A stretch of DNA of 64,000 nucleotides from Brachypodium distachyon (GCF_000005505.3 NC_016131.3:57459355-57523354), one strand, 5' to 3'; counted from the stretch's first letter, positions 48,937 to 61,380 are shown. A program made the numbers and translations. The notes: generated by a model from the letters alone, not told the origin.

Positions 48937-49560
48937 TTTTTTAGAAACATTTGGCTTTATTGATTCAATAAACAAAGCACAAGTGATCGTAATTGAAACG
49001 AAAACCAACAACACAAATCCTTAATGAAACTAAAAGTTACATCAAGATTCTTTGAAGTAAACAACTCTTAACTCGTCATCCGTATCTTAAAACTCTCCAT
49101 GCCTCCGGTGATGAAATTGCAGAAGACCAAAACTGCACAAGCTGAACTAACCTTATAGGTTTTGAATAGCCGCATGAGTCGCTCACCGCAACCGATGAGA
49201 ACCTAATATCGTTGAAAGCACTCTGGCTGGGGACACACCCCTTGCAAGGCAGGTTTTCGCTCTGCTGATTCGTCGCCGAACCAACTAGAAAGAAAACCAA
49301 AATAACGAAAAAAAAACCGTGAGATCTGCTAGCTCCATGGAGTAGACCGTGTTGACTACACCGGGAAGATGATGGAGCCGGGAGACTATTATTCTATACA
49401 CCGTCGCCTCCTCCACCAAGACGCCGTCGCGAGGACACAAAACCTCACAAAGAAGGTACACAAACTGCAGCCAGACGTTGATCTATGGTTCCCTCGTCAC
49501 TCGATGCCTAATCGGCGGTCGGAGACGAGGGGAACCGGAAGAGAAATACTGATTCGAAAC
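48937..49560 (-). mobile_element. Possible 3' end of a LINE- or SINE-like element
   Basis: A T run followed by agaaacatttggctttattg and caataaacaaagcac matches the tail of the small retroposon at 23032-23079. This suggests a longer copy in minus orientation. The extent is uncertain and no target duplication was found. The region shows GC-rich exon-like blocks (for example around 49370-49560) but no recognisable domain. Confidence 0.35.
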
Positions 49561-49810
49561 TCTTGACGGCCAGGTTCCGCGTAGCTCCTGGCGGCTACGG
49601 CTTATAAAAAGCCACTTAATATGAGACGGAGTGAGTGCATCAAGTTAGCAGCGACTAAAAATCGGCCTACATGAAAACCTTTAGTTTAATGGGCCGGAAA
49701 CATTCCAATCAATCCTGACCAGGTTTCTCCCTGGGCCCGAAGATTCGACACTGGTCCTGGCACCGCCACCGCCCATCCCATGCCCCCGCCAAGCTAGGGT
49801 CTCCGGCGCC

Positions 49811-50863
49811 ATGGCTCCTTCGCGGAACCCCTCCCTCCCCGACGATCTAATCGAGGACATCTTCGCGCGGATGCCGGCCAAGTCGGTGCAGCGGTGCCGC
49901 TGCCTCTCCCGCGCCTGGGCCGCCACGCTCTCCTCCCGCCGCTTCATCGACCGCCACCTCCTCCTCGCCAACTGCCGAGGCTCCCCCAGGCTCTTCTTCC
50001 TCCCGGAGTACTACTCATCCGACACCACGGCACACGCCTGGTCGCGCGCCCGGCCGACCCCTCGACCTCGAGGTCGTCCGCCGCGACGACCGCCTCCGCG
50101 GCGCCGCCGCCGTCACCCGACACTGCCGCGGCCTCGTCGTCCTGGAGGCAGGCCTTCTCACGAGCTTCAACACCTTCTTGGTCGACGGCCACTACGTCTG
50201 CAACCCGTCCACCGGCCAGATAACCGCTCTCCCCAAGGGCAAGGAGGCGTTCGGCCCGTGGCCGCATCACCGGCCATGACAGCTTGGGGATCGGCTGCGA
50301 CACGAGCATCCAGAAGCACAAGGTGGTCCGCCTCTACTGCCGCGGCACGCTCCCTCCGGCTTGCGAGGTCTTTGTGGTCAATTCCTCGGGACACTGGCGG
50401 CCGCCGGCAGGACATTGCCGCCGGCCTTTGCAAGAAATGTCAGCACCAGCCAGAGCGTCTTTGCGCAGGGCTACCTGTACTGGGCTGGTCAGCCGGATAG
50501 GAAGTTCAACGGCCAAAGGGTAGTCATACCCTTCTCGATCAGCGATGAGGTGTTCTCCTTCTGTATTGAAATGCTCCTGGGGGGGTCATCCCGATTGACA
50601 TTGTTGAAGATGGTAGCCGCATCCTGCTCAGGCCGGATCCTCATTCCATTTGAAAAGAAAATTCCATGGAACATCAACTATTTGTGTACCGACCTGCGAC
50701 CGGAGATGTCGAGGACCTCCTGGCTGGCGGTGGCATAATCACCCACTCCACCATGACCCGAAGAGTTGCAGCACCATATCAGGAAAGTCTTGAGTCCACC
50801 GGCCGGGCGCACGATCAAATCGTCTGCTCATCCATGTCCTCACAGGTAGCACATGTTAACTAG
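49811..50863 (+). pseudogene. F-box protein gene, multiply frameshifted copy
   Basis: The start is intact: MAPSRNPSLPDDLIEDIFAR followed by MPAKSVQRCRCLSRAWAATL, a full F-box. The frame is lost after about residue 78 (HAWSRARP), where the sister copy continues RPLVRLRQVAAVTRHC. Conserved pieces then appear in changing frames: GIGCDTSIQKHKV (about 50284), VFAQGYLYWAGQPDRKFNGQ (about 50460), MEHQLFVYRPATGDVEDLLA (50666) and a stop at about 50861. The FBA segment with the YDIWVLRD stretch of the sister copy is deleted. At least three frame changes and an internal deletion make it a pseudogene. A short protein with only the F-box could still be made. Confidence 0.82.
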
Positions 50864-51995
50864 CTTGGTTGAAAAATTGGCTGAGTTTGAGTCAAGGCTG
50901 GCCTGCTCGATTTTGACTCAATACAGCTCGAATTAACACACTTGTGTGTTTCTATATACGGTGTACTTTAATTTGTTAAGACAATGGTTTGACCGACAAA
51001 TTAGTAACCTTCCTTGCTAAAGAAAGAAGAGAAGATTGGAAATTTATTTTCAGAGTCCTGTTAGTTGTTCCTAGCATGGATGTAATGAATAGGCACCGGA
51101 TGAATATCTCATAGGCTAGTTCTAAGTACTACAGTACTTGCTTTTACAACTAAGTGTTACAATGATTGTGTTGGACCTTCCTTAGATATAAATTCATGAA
51201 TTGTCTTGTCCATGTTCTGCAGGAAGTATGTTTTTTTGTGTGAATATCTGACTGTATTACAACTTTTCAAGTGTTTAAAGGGCATCCCTCTGCAATCTCC
51301 AAATATGGCTTGCTCGTTACCTTCCTGTCACTGGGCTTCTCAGAGTATAGTAGAAGGAAGTCGCATCTATTTTTACTTTGTTATGTTCCCTATCTGTATA
51401 TCCATGTGCCGCTTTTTGTCGCGGAGAACTTTGCATTTAGCATCTGGTGTTTGTTAGCGATTTCTTGGTTTCACAAAAAGCATAAACAATATATGTACTG
51501 CCAGTTTACATTTGATTGCACTAGTGTATGTTCACCTCTTGAAATATGTGGTTCTCATGAGTAATTTCAACTTTTGCTGCCGATAGGTTGTCTACGCACC
51601 TTTATAAACTGTGCACAACAGTAGCACCCGTATTTTTCTAAATTATGCGCGTGAATCCAGCAAAAATATACTCGCAATCTGAAAATGTATGATGGCCATG
51701 GCGCAACATCCTTTATAAATCTGTGGATATTTGTTTCTCATGCTGGAGAATTCTTGATTTTCTTTTTCTCTGGCATATTTCTGGCCTGGCCTCTTAAGTC
51801 AAGATTCAAGAAGGTTTTGTGCTTAACCCTGCCCTCACCAAGATAGTGAATTTCTGATTCAGGGAAGATGAACTGCATGCAAGACACTGGTGGATCTTTA
51901 GCTGCGTACTTTGTTCCCCAAGGAATGGAAAACATCAAGTTGTCGCCCTTGCGGACCTGTAAATGTGCTTCTGCTGATGGAGCAGCACAGCAGCA
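49830..51995 (+). repeat. Right arm of the inverted F-box duplication
   Basis: This is the inverted partner of 41856-44881. The homology starts within the F-box coding sequence and continues beyond the gene through ttaatttgttaagacaatgg, gcatggatgtaatgaatagg and gattcagggaagatgaactg to tgctgatggagcagcac. It is shorter than the left arm by about 850 bases. Confidence 0.88.
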
Positions 51996-53802
51996 CTCAA
52001 GTCTTCTTCCTCTCCGCTCTCTGAGAACAAATGCTTGTTTCTTTCTGTTTTGTCTCAAACCGTTCATTTTCCTAATTTTTAAAGACTCCATATTTACGCT
52101 TTTCATATTATGGACGGGACGGTCTAGATTATCCTCAGAAAATGTTTGTACTCCCTCCGTCTAACAAAAAATGTCTCAAGTTTGTCAAAATTTGGATGTA
52201 TCTAGATATAACTTAGTGTATAGATGCATTCAAATTTAATCAAAGTTGAGACATGTTTTGTTGGACGGAGTGAGTACTTGTTTTCGTGCTTTAAAAAACA
52301 CAATAGTAGTCATACAAGAAACCTCTCCTGTGGGAAACCGTGAGAAATTTTTCGTGCGGGGTTTGCGAACTGCCGCGCCAGCAAAGGCTTGAGCAAAAGT
52401 TTTTTTTAAGCCCAATGCACCACAACACAGTTTATCGTAAAGATACGAAAGTTTGTCAGAAAATAATAGGAAGCCTATTTTTGAAAAATTGAAAGTTAAG
52501 AAAGCGAATGCCCCTGCTGGATTTTTTGGAAGTTTTGTCCAAAAAATCAAAAGTACAGTTTTGAAAGCCAATCCCAATTTTTTTTAAACATATATAGAAA
52601 GTTTGTCCTTGTAAATTTGGAAGTTAAGAAAAACAGAACCTCACCAGAAAGAATTTGTTTTGTCCAATTTTTTTTTTAAGTTTCACCCTAGAAATTTTGG
52701 AAGGTTGTCCATAAAAAACTGAAGCCCACCCCAAAAATTTGAATTTCTTATAGTAGAAAAATAGAAAGCGCCAGTCTTCTCCAAAAACTAGTGGTCCATC
52801 TTAAATTTTGAAAGTTTCCAGAAAAATTGAATGAGCACTACTTAGTTACTGCCCTTCCCGTAAAAAAAGAGAGTACCCAGTAGGTAAATTTCAACCGGCC
52901 TTTGAGCTAGCTTGCAGGACCAGGCTTCTTCGTTATTCGTACAATGAGCATGATGGTATGTTACAAAAAGCTGGGATAGACAAAAGTGTTTTTTTTTTTA
53001 CTCATCAGAAATTTAGTCTGTTACCTTCGTTGTAATTCATAATCTCCATATCTGCTCTATGTAGTATGTACAATGCAAAGTAATATGCTATCGGTATTAT
53101 ATCAGCCTTAAACAAGTGAATCTTTGTAGAACTGAACCTCTCTACCTAACAAAAACTCTGAAATGTCTATCAGTCTGCCTCTTTTTAAAGAGCAGCTACT
53201 AAGTAAGAATAAGCAACTTCTAATGCTTCAACCGGTGGTTAATCTTGGTCAGAGAGATAGATTTTGTTTTCTCATTTGAAGGTCAAATTATAGCCGTACA
53301 GCTTCCTGAAGCCCAAGCCATGCATTTACATATGGTCTTCAGCTATCAACTTAGTTTAAGCAGTGTATACTCCTTTGGTACATGGGTGTACTTGTCTGCC
53401 AAACAAGAAGCACAACATGTGAGCATTGATTCTGTTAAATTAAAAATAATCAAAATCAGAAATCTTTATTGCCGGCACAGATGTTTGAAAACTTGGTGAT
53501 ACTGCATATATCTTGTAGTTTACTAGCCAGGCTATAACTGTAAATTGACAAAGTAACCGGTCTATATCAATATATGTATGGGTTTCATATCCAATTACTT
53601 CAGAATGCTGAGTTGTTAAAGAATGATTGACTGAGAGCACACTAGTCTCACACTTGAGCAATGCAGTAGCTACGCTACCTAATAGGCTGGTTGTTCAACA
53701 GTATCTAATTAGGGAACAGAAATAATAGAATAGGCAGGGAGGACACTAATAGTCTTGTTGTTCAACAGTTCCTTAACAAAGGAAGCATAAGGTCACTTCA
53801 TC
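51996..53802. other. Intergenic, between the F-box arm and the receptor kinase
   Basis: No gene is recognised. The stretch contains the Stowaway at 52151-52274 and an AT-rich zone (52300-52860) with repeated gaaagtttgtcc and gaaagttaagaa phrases that may be a degraded repeat. The 3' UTR of the minus-strand receptor kinase is expected just below 53803. Confidence 0.5.
52151..52274. mobile_element. Stowaway MITE
   Basis: It starts ctccctccgtctaacaaaa and ends ttttgttggacggagtgag, with TA on both sides. Confidence 0.9.
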
Positions 53803-56800
53803 TCACCTCTGAAGTTTAAAATGGGACTCATCTTCAGTGGGTGGCTCTGACGCTGGAGACGAATACGAGTCACAAGAGGAGGCTCTGGCATCGATCAACA
53901 TCGATATCACTTCTCGCATGCTAGGTCTATCCAATGGTGATTCACTGGTGCAGAACAGTGCAATCTTCAGCACTAGAGTCATTTCTTCCACAGCCCTCTT
54001 CGAGTTCAGATTGAGCCTGCTGTCAAAAACGTCAGAATTTGGTGCCATGCTGTTCATCGTCCGCCTCACCAAATTCACAAGATCTCCTCCTTTCTCGAGC
54101 GGCTGAATTGGACATTGCCCAGTCACCAGTTCCAACAAGACCACCCCGAAACTATAAATATCACACTTTTCAGTGACCTTCATGGTGAAAGCATACTCTG
54201 CATGACAAGAAGCACATGATTAGAAATCAGAAGCCATGGACTGCCTAACAAACAGATCTTAGGCACCACAATTTTTCAAACAGCTGACTAAACTATCATG
54301 AGCTGCCGCGTGCGTCAAGTAGTAAGAACGTATAAGCCTTTTGTGTCCATGCTATGATATGGATCAAACAAAATGAAATTATGCTGACAAAGCTGATTGA
54401 ACTTTAAGCTGCAATTCCTAGCAGAATAAGTCGTAATTGATCGAACCTGGGGCAATGTAACCGTATGATCCGGCAACAGCTGACATTGTTCTGGAGTTGG
54501 AAATGTCAATTATTTTTGCCAAACCAAAGTCCCCCACATGAGCCTCCATCATCTCATCGAGCAGTATGTTATTGGACTTTATGTCACGATGAATCACCTT
54601 TGGTTTGCAATCACTATGAAGATACCGCAGGCCTTCAGCAGCCCCAAAAGCGATCCGGTACCGGGTGTCCCAGTCAAGGAGGTATGCATCCTTACCATGG
54701 AGAAACTCTCCAAGGCTACCATTTTCCATGTACTCGTACAGTATAAGATTGGAGTCCTGGTTGGAGCAGAAACCATACAGCTTGACAATGTTGCGGTGCC
54801 TGACATTTCCAAGGGTAGTTATCTCGGCTCGGAAGCTTCTGTCAACACTGGAGCCCTCTCCTTGACACTTGAGCTTCTTTACTGCAATTCTCCGACCATC
54901 AGGCATGACAGCCTTATAGACTATGCCACAAGCACCCCTTCCGATCACGGCACCCTCCGAGAAGCCCTCAGTCGCTTTCAGAAGCTCCTGATAGGTTATC
55001 CGCTCCTTAAGAAAGTAGTGAGGACCAGAAAACCCAGTCTTGCGCTCTTCATTCGATACAATCTCTGGTATCTTGGACTTTAAGAGCCAGCAAACGACAG
55101 CAATCAGCACCAATGATACCAATATCACGGTAATGGAGACAATGCTGATGACCTTCTCCCTGAGAAACCTCTTCTGCGCTGCCGCCTCCCTGCTTGCGTA
55201 AGATGACTTCAATGAAGCTGGACAAGCTTTCCCTTTGATACCACAAAGGCCATCGTTGCCAAGGAAGTTGGTGCTATCCAGGTGCTCGAACAACATGGTG
55301 TCGGGAAGCGGCCCAACAAGATTGTTGTAAGAAAGGTTGCATTCCATAAGGCTTGAGAGTTCACCGAATGAGGAAGGGACCTTTCCTTCAAGCTCATTGT
55401 TGTTCAGGTACAGGTACTCCAGCATGCGCAAATTCCCTAGTTGCGTCGGAATCTCACCAGAGAGCATGTTGTGGCTGATATTGAGAGCGATCTGGAGTGC
55501 ATTGAGCTTGCCAAGCTCAACCGGCACTTGACCAGACAGAAGATTGCCTCCCATCTGCAGCTCTGTGAGCCGCGAAAGGCCTCCAAAACTGCTCGGAATA
55601 GTTCCAGTCAGATTGTTGTCGGATAGCTTCAGTTGCTCCAGGTTTACTAATGTGCCGAGCTCCTGAGGAATAATTCCGGTGAAGGAGTTTCTGCTGAGAT
55701 CAAGCCTCTGGAGCTTTGAACACCTTGCCAGCTCCCGAGGGACCGGTCCAGCGAGCTGGTTCGACGACACATTGAAGGCGACAAGCTCCGCCAGGTTGCC
55801 AATGGAAGCAGGTATCTGTCCGACAAAGTAATTCTCCGCCAAAATCAGCCTCTCCATGCTCTTGAACTTGCCGATCTCAGGCGGTATCGGGCCGGAGAAC
55901 CGGTTCCGGTTCATCTCAAGCGAAGAAAGGTTTTGCAGCAGCGACAGCTCCACAGGCAGGCTCCCGGTTAGCTTGTTGCCTCCCAACCGGAGCTGTGTCA
56001 GGGTCATGCAAGCCTTCACTCCAGGAGGTATGTTGCCGATGAGACGGTTCGACCCCAGGCTCAAGAAGATAAGCTTCTGATACCTGCAGAGATGACGTGG
56101 GATTCTCCCCTTCAACCGGTTGTCCGACAAGTCGAGCACCGAGAGATTGCTGCGGGCTCCAAGTAAAGGAGGAATGACACCATGGATTTGGTTGTTGAAG
56201 AGCTGCAGGTACTCCAAGCAGGTGAGTTTCTGAAACTCCACCGGAATTTTGCCGGTGAGGTTGTTGATAGACAGGTCAATCCTCCTTATCACACTCAACT
56301 GTGCAAGCTCCGGCGGAATGCTACCTTGCAAACGGTTCTCAAAGAGGTGGAGCAGCTGGAGCGTGGATATCCTGCCAAGCTCACCGGGGATGACTCCGAC
56401 GAGCCTGTTCTCCGACAGGTCGATCTCCACGGCGCTCTGCAAGCTCCCAAGCTCCTTGGGGATGGTACCATCAAGCTGGTTCCGGTAAATGTAGAGCTTG
56501 ACGAGCATGGACAGCGCGCCGAGCTCCCTCGGCACGCCACCAGTGAAACCATTGTCGTTCAACGCGAGCATCTCGAGGCTCGTGCAGCTCCCGAGCTCCG
56601 GCGGGATCTCGCCGGTGAGAGCGTTCTGCCAGAGGATCAGCGTGGTGAGGTTCTTGAACCGGGAGAGCTGCGGTGGCAGCGGGCCAGCGAGGGCGTTCTG
56701 CGCGAGCCCGAGCACCTCGAGGGCGGCGCACTCCGTGATCTCGACGGGGATCGGGCCGGAGAGGTCGTTGAGCCCGGCGCGGACGACGCGAAGCCGCTGG

Positions 56801-57378
56801 AGCAAACGGATGGACGGCGGGATGGCGCCGGTGAGGTTGTTGCTGTAGATGACGAGCTCCTCGAGCGCGGCGAGGCCGCCGATGGCCGCGGGGATCTCGC
56901 CGGAGAGAAGGTTCTCGCTGAGGAAGAGCCGGCGCAGGGACGGCAGGGAGCTGCAGAGCTGCGGCGGGATGGCGCCCGAGAGGGAGTTGGTGCTGAGATC
57001 GAGCACCTGGAGGGCATGGCAGGCGGAGAGGGTCGCCGGGATGGGGCCGGATAGGGCGTTCTTGGAGACGTTGAGGACGGCGAGGCGCGGGAGGGACGCG
57101 CAGATGGCGGCGGCGGCGGAGGCGGAGAGCGACCCGCTGAGGTTGAGCCCGTGGAGCTTGACGCCGGTCACCTCGCCGGAGGAGGAGCAGGCAATGCCGG
57201 CCCACTCACAAGGCCCGCGGCCCGTCGAGTTGTCCCAGCTCGAGAGGCGCCCGTCGATGTCCGCCAGCGCGCGCTTGAACTCCCGCAGCGCCGCCGCCGC
57301 CGGCTCTTCCTCGCTCGCCGACACGGCCGAGCACGCGGCGGCGGCGAACAGGAGCAGCGGGAGCAAGAATCGCGCCAT
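53803..57378 (-). CDS. LRR receptor-like serine/threonine kinase (LRR-XI type)
   Basis: There are two exons on the minus strand, 57378-54447 and 54197-53803, joined by a 249-base intron inside the kinase activation segment (YIAP-E/YAFTM), giving 1,108 aa. The order is: signal peptide (1-21), LRRNT with WDNSTGRGPCEWAGIAC, about two dozen plant-specific 24-residue leucine-rich repeats (LxxLxLxxNxLxGxIP), transmembrane helix (about 743-766, VISIVSITVILVSLVLIAVV), and kinase domain from about 805. The kinase shows a glycine loop IGRGACGIVYKA, catalytic lysine near 834, HRD at 930-932 and DFG at 950-952. With VIHRDIKSNNILL it is an RD kinase and looks active. Similar plant proteins (the At1g17230/At2g33170 group) are plasma-membrane receptors, mostly of unknown ligand. 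Subfamily placement is from pattern recognition only. Confidence 0.95.
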
Positions 57379-58066
57379 TGCCGAAACCCCGCCGCAAGTA
57401 GACGAGACGAAGTTAACCCCAGGAGGAGCTGGTGCGGCACAGCAAGACGCGCAACGAGCACTAAACTCGCTCCAAGAAACAGAGCGCCATGGACAGTTAG
57501 ACAGAGTAGCAAGAGGACCCCTTCCCGCACCCAGCTATCTAGGTCTAGGCCACCGCGGAATCCACCCAACAGTCCGCCATGGGCGGGCGAGCAGGACCGG
57601 CCGGACGAGGTGGGCGGCACTGGTCACAGGTCGCGCGCGGAAGCGCAATAGGGATTTTGAGTGAGTGGGGGTGTCTGCGGGGGAGAGGCGGAGGCCGTAG
57701 GTGACCACTCGAAGCGGGGGGGGAGTGGAGCTTTAAGGGGGGGTGTGCACTGTGACACTGTGTGTATCTGTGTGTGGGGGATCATGGCGACGGCGTTGAC
57801 CACTGGAGCTGGCGTTGGCATTTGGCCGAGCAGGTGGTGCGCGGAGGGACAGGTGGCCCTGCGGTGCACACGTCGACGCGCTAGAGAGGTTGGGGAAGGA
57901 AGAAGAGAGACTGCCGTGGGGAAATGAGAACACTGGAAGCAGTAAAGTACGTATTCCTCCTCTGTATTACGGATCGACCGCTGAAAGCGGCTTTTCGGAT
58001 TGGCAAAGAGAAAGCGGTCTCGTTTTACATCATCTAAAAGCCGGCGCTTTTTATGGATGGGATTAG
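57379..58066. other. 5' flank of the receptor kinase gene
   Basis: This GC-rich leader and promoter region belongs to the minus-strand receptor kinase. No other gene is supported; the open frames here are antisense GC-rich stretches. No confident TATA box was chosen. Confidence 0.45.
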
Positions 58067-58279
58067 GATCTGCGTTACTTTCATCTCTCGCCGTAGCAGT
58101 AAAAAGTAAAAAAAAAACAAGACATTTTCTTCATTTCTGTAAGAAAAAGATCCGCTCTCTCATCCTAAATTCTGGAATCGATCTGCGTTACTTTCATCTC
58201 TCGCCGTAGCAGTAAAAAGTAAAAAAAAAGACATTTTCTTCATTTCTGTTAAAAAAGATGCTCTCGTCCTAAATTCTGG
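58067..58279. repeat. Tandem duplication, about 113-bp unit
   Basis: Gatctgcgttactttcatct followed by ctcgccgtagcagtaaaaag starts at 58067 and again at 58180. Both copies run on to catcctaaattctgga or gtcctaaattctgga. The second copy merges into the Stowaway remnant. It lies about 700-900 bases upstream of the receptor kinase start. Confidence 0.85.
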
Positions 58280-58905
58280 ACTCAAATTTGCTCAAATATG
58301 AACGTATCTATTCTTAAAAGAGTAAAATACACCATTAGTCCTTGAACTCGGGAAAAATGAACACATTAGTCCACGAACCCGGAAAACGCACACTTAAATT
58401 CTTAAACTGGGGCTATTGTGTCACTTTAGTCAAAAACGGTTCGCCAAGGCTTAATCCCACCACGTGCCCGCCACGTCGGCTTCGATCACCCTTTCACCGG
58501 CATCCTCTCGTCAAAATTAAGCATTGTGGGCTTGATAACAACCTTAGGCGAGGCGGCGGCAGCAACTCTCAGGGGTCAGGATCCCCGTCTTGGCGAGGCC
58601 ACCTTGCCTCTCGCGAGCGGCTCGGGCATGATGATTTTGCAAAATAAATTCTGAGAAAATCGAATAGCCCGCGGTCCTGGTCGAAGCTGACGTGGTGGCC
58701 ACGTGACGTATTTAAGCCTGGACGAACCGTTTTGGACTAAAGTGACACATTAGCCTCAATTTAGAAGTTTAAGTGTGCGTTTTCTGAGTTCGTGGACTAA
58801 AATGTTCATTTTTGCCGAGTTCATGGACTAGTGGTGTATTTTATTCTTCTTAAAAAAATCTAGATACATGTAATATTTCTACAACAATTTAGGATCTGAT
58901 TGATT
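58270..58905. mobile_element. Stowaway remnant split by a Mutator MITE
   Basis: The left part, 58280-58319 (ctcaaatttgctcaaatatg, then aacgtatctattctt), and the right part, 58847-58905 (aaaatctagatacatgtaat, then caacaatttaggat), rejoin to match the interior of the Stowaway at 6701-6812. The terminal ctccctcc sequences are worn away, so the outer limits are approximate. Confidence 0.7.
58320..58846. mobile_element. Mutator-type element with long TIRs and perfect 9-bp target duplication
   Basis: The element of 527 bp has terminal inverted repeats of about 130 bp. It starts gagtaaaatacaccattagt, and the inverse of its end starts gaataaaatacaccactagt. Both arms share gtccacgaac, aaaacgcacacttaaa and tgtcactttagtc. 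Ttcttaaaa occurs exactly at 58311-58319 and 58847-58855. The short GC-richer middle has no coding frame of note. It is inserted in the Stowaway remnant listed above. Confidence 0.92.
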
Positions 58906-61370
58906 ATTTTCTTGAACCGATGAGCATCTTGGTCCGCTAATTAGTCTAATCTACTCAACCTTTAATTAATCCACTGCAAACAACAAATTTCTTTCTCTCG
59001 AAAGCGCCAGACTTGTCGCTGTTAACTTTGGCACCAAGTAGGCCATTACATGTCATTTCAAACCCATAGCTCGCTAGCTAGCTTAGGTATCATATCGTGT
59101 CTTGTTGATTGATACTCCAGTAATTAGCTCCATCCCCGGCCTATACCTAGCTAGCTATAGCAACAGATAAAGCCAGCCAAATTTTACATCACATCAGATA
59201 ATTTGTTTGTGAGCGGCGTGCACTGCATTCACATCAGGCAATAATCAATTAACACGAGGAATAAAAATTCAGTTTCTTTTTTACGTTCATGTCACTCTCC
59301 CCTGTTGAAATCTTCAGCGCATGTAGCTTGGAAATTGGCTCCTCACAGTACATTTTTCTTTGCTTTCTATTTTATGCCCATGTGCTTTTGCAAGAGTACT
59401 TTTATCAGCCCATGGAAATGGACACATATACAACCACAGTCTATAAATCCCCTAAGCTGACCGCCAATAAATTCAGATAATACAATGATAGTAAAAAACA
59501 ATATGAAAACCTTATCTGTGCTGACATATCGATCAGCAATTCAGCATGCATATACAGTTATACACACATCACTGCATGCAGCTGGTTAGGCCAAGAACTT
59601 TTGTACCATATGCATGCACATGCAGATAATTCAACGGCCGATCGATTGATAAAATATATATATATACTGCTCCTACAGATTAGTTATAGATCGATCAGTA
59701 CACGCATGCATGTAGGCAGGGGTAGGCATGCATCTCATCTTGTTTAATAAGGTCAAATGGTCAATCTAATTAAGTATCTAGCCGTTGATTTCTGCAAGAA
59801 ACTGCCCGTACGTTCGGCCAAGAAAGATACCTTGTCTGTCTCTACTGGGCAAGAAAGTTAGGCCCTCAGCAACCAGCACATATGTTAGTATTTATGTACA
59901 TGAAGCCTGAATAAATAAAGTTATCGGTGAACAGCAAGAACGTTTCTTTCTTCTCAAGTACGTATATACAGACGAAATGTTTGATCAGGATCATATCTAC
60001 ACGGCAGATAAATTAGGCCGGCCGTGCCTAACAATGTATGGCGATGGATAGATCAGCAGTAGTATAACTAGCCAGTAAGGTAATGTTCAAACGACGGAAA
60101 ATTGAACGTGCTCACCGAATTACCTTTGTTGATCTCAAGTACCCCGCGGTAATTTTGTGTGTGTGACTATTTTCTAGTTGTCTAACTTTTAGGCAAATTA
60201 AATGTTTGTAAATCTAAGTTGATGAATTAGATTCACTGCTGTTACTGACGCGTCGCATACATGCAGCAGTTGACGATCGTAGAGGGCTGCAGGCAGGCAA
60301 AAGAGAAAGAAACCTCATCCTTTGCCTGTTTGACTGTTGCCACTCATGGACTGACTGGCCTTCTCATACATGGGGGCCGGACGTCCACCACTAGGTCACT
60401 AGATCGATCATGTGAGTTGAGTGCCCGGCACTCATCCATCTCATCTACCCCTTTCTTTTATAGGTCGCACATGTACAGTGTTGCCACACGAATTATTTGC
60501 TCCACTCTGCATCTCGATGGATCGATGTTTCACTGATTTTCAAGATTGATGCAAGGAGCACATCTTAATTAGACCAAGAGCTCCTCTCTTGACATTTCTC
60601 TCCTGCCACGCACGCCTCTAGCTTGTTCAGGGTTCATCATGCATCAGCAGGGAAGAAACGACAGAACGAGCTTGGTTAAGTGACCACTCAGTCTGTCCCC
60701 AGCAGTGTCCTTTCGACATCTTTAGATCGACAGTGCATATGTGCAATGCAAACACCACCATCGATCTCTTCCTGATGATCACGGAATTGACCAGAGAGAA
60801 AGAAAAGAAAAGAAAAGGCACGAGACGAGATTCAACATTGGGCTGTACAACAGAACACGACAGCCCGCGCAGGAGGCAACGATTGGTTGAGAGCGAGTAA
60901 AGCGGCCCGTGGGCTTCATTCCTCTCCCTTACCGGGCCTGTCACCCAGACAGGGCCATCCCTTTTTTTTTTGCGAGAATCAGGATGTTTGCTTTCCCATC
61001 GGTGAGTATACTGGAGTAGTATGTGATCATCGTACCCGTATTGTACGTTGATTCTTTTTAAAAATTTATTGCGAAAAATAAGATTATCAGACGACGAAAG
61101 AGGCTGGTACTTGGTTGAAAAAAACAAGATCGCTCATGCGGAAAACGCGCGTAAGTTAGCGAGACCTTTCCACGAACTTCGACTTCTTCACACACAAAGA
61201 TACAATAACCAGAAGCGACCCCACCTGTCAGCGACCCCACCTGTCAGCTACACCAGCTGAGAAAAGCTTATTAGCACAGCACGCGCTAAAGAGAAAGAGA
61301 AACGTGTTCCGACTCGGTTATCTTCTTTCTTCGACAAAGGAAAAGAAGAAGCGAAGAAGACCGGCCAGGG
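58906..61370. other. Intergenic, upstream of PEX13
   Basis: No gene is recognised. The sequence is rich in gatcgatc and catgcatg, with a (TA)n run near 59657-59665. A poly-T-anchored string at 60961-60970 (followed by gcgagaatcagg) may be another retroposon tail, but no clean duplication was found. Confidence 0.5.
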
Positions 61371-61380
61371 ATATAAAAAT
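61371..61380 (+). promoter_or_regulatory. TATA box of the PEX13 gene
   Basis: The sequence [14 protein letters not shown] about 110 bases upstream of the PEX13 ATG. Transcription is expected to start near 61400. Confidence 0.55.

Larger units (their letters stand above)
44882..49829. other. Spacer between the two F-box arms, transposon-rich
   Basis: No intact gene is seen. The spacer holds a cysteine-protease fragment, three hAT MITEs (one with another nested inside it), a Stowaway, a 40-bp tandem repeat and poly-T-anchored retroposon tails (all listed separately). At 47896 onward ctggcggaggcacggggacc resembles the start of the 46958 hAT element and is probably a broken relative. The stretch 46150-46400 is CT-rich and promoter-like but precedes no recognisable gene. 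Confidence 0.5.

Noticed and set aside
49369..49566. 65-codon plus-strand frame (MMEPGDYYS)
   Set aside because: It lies in a putative retroposon tail region and has no recognisable domain or conserved neighbours.
52915..52935. miR166-like string ggaccaggcttc
   Set aside because: Only 12 bases match, the rest differ, and no complementary arm is nearby.
58320..58846. The inverted repeat as a microRNA or foldback gene
   Set aside because: The perfect 9-bp duplication and G-starting termini fit a Mutator transposon better.
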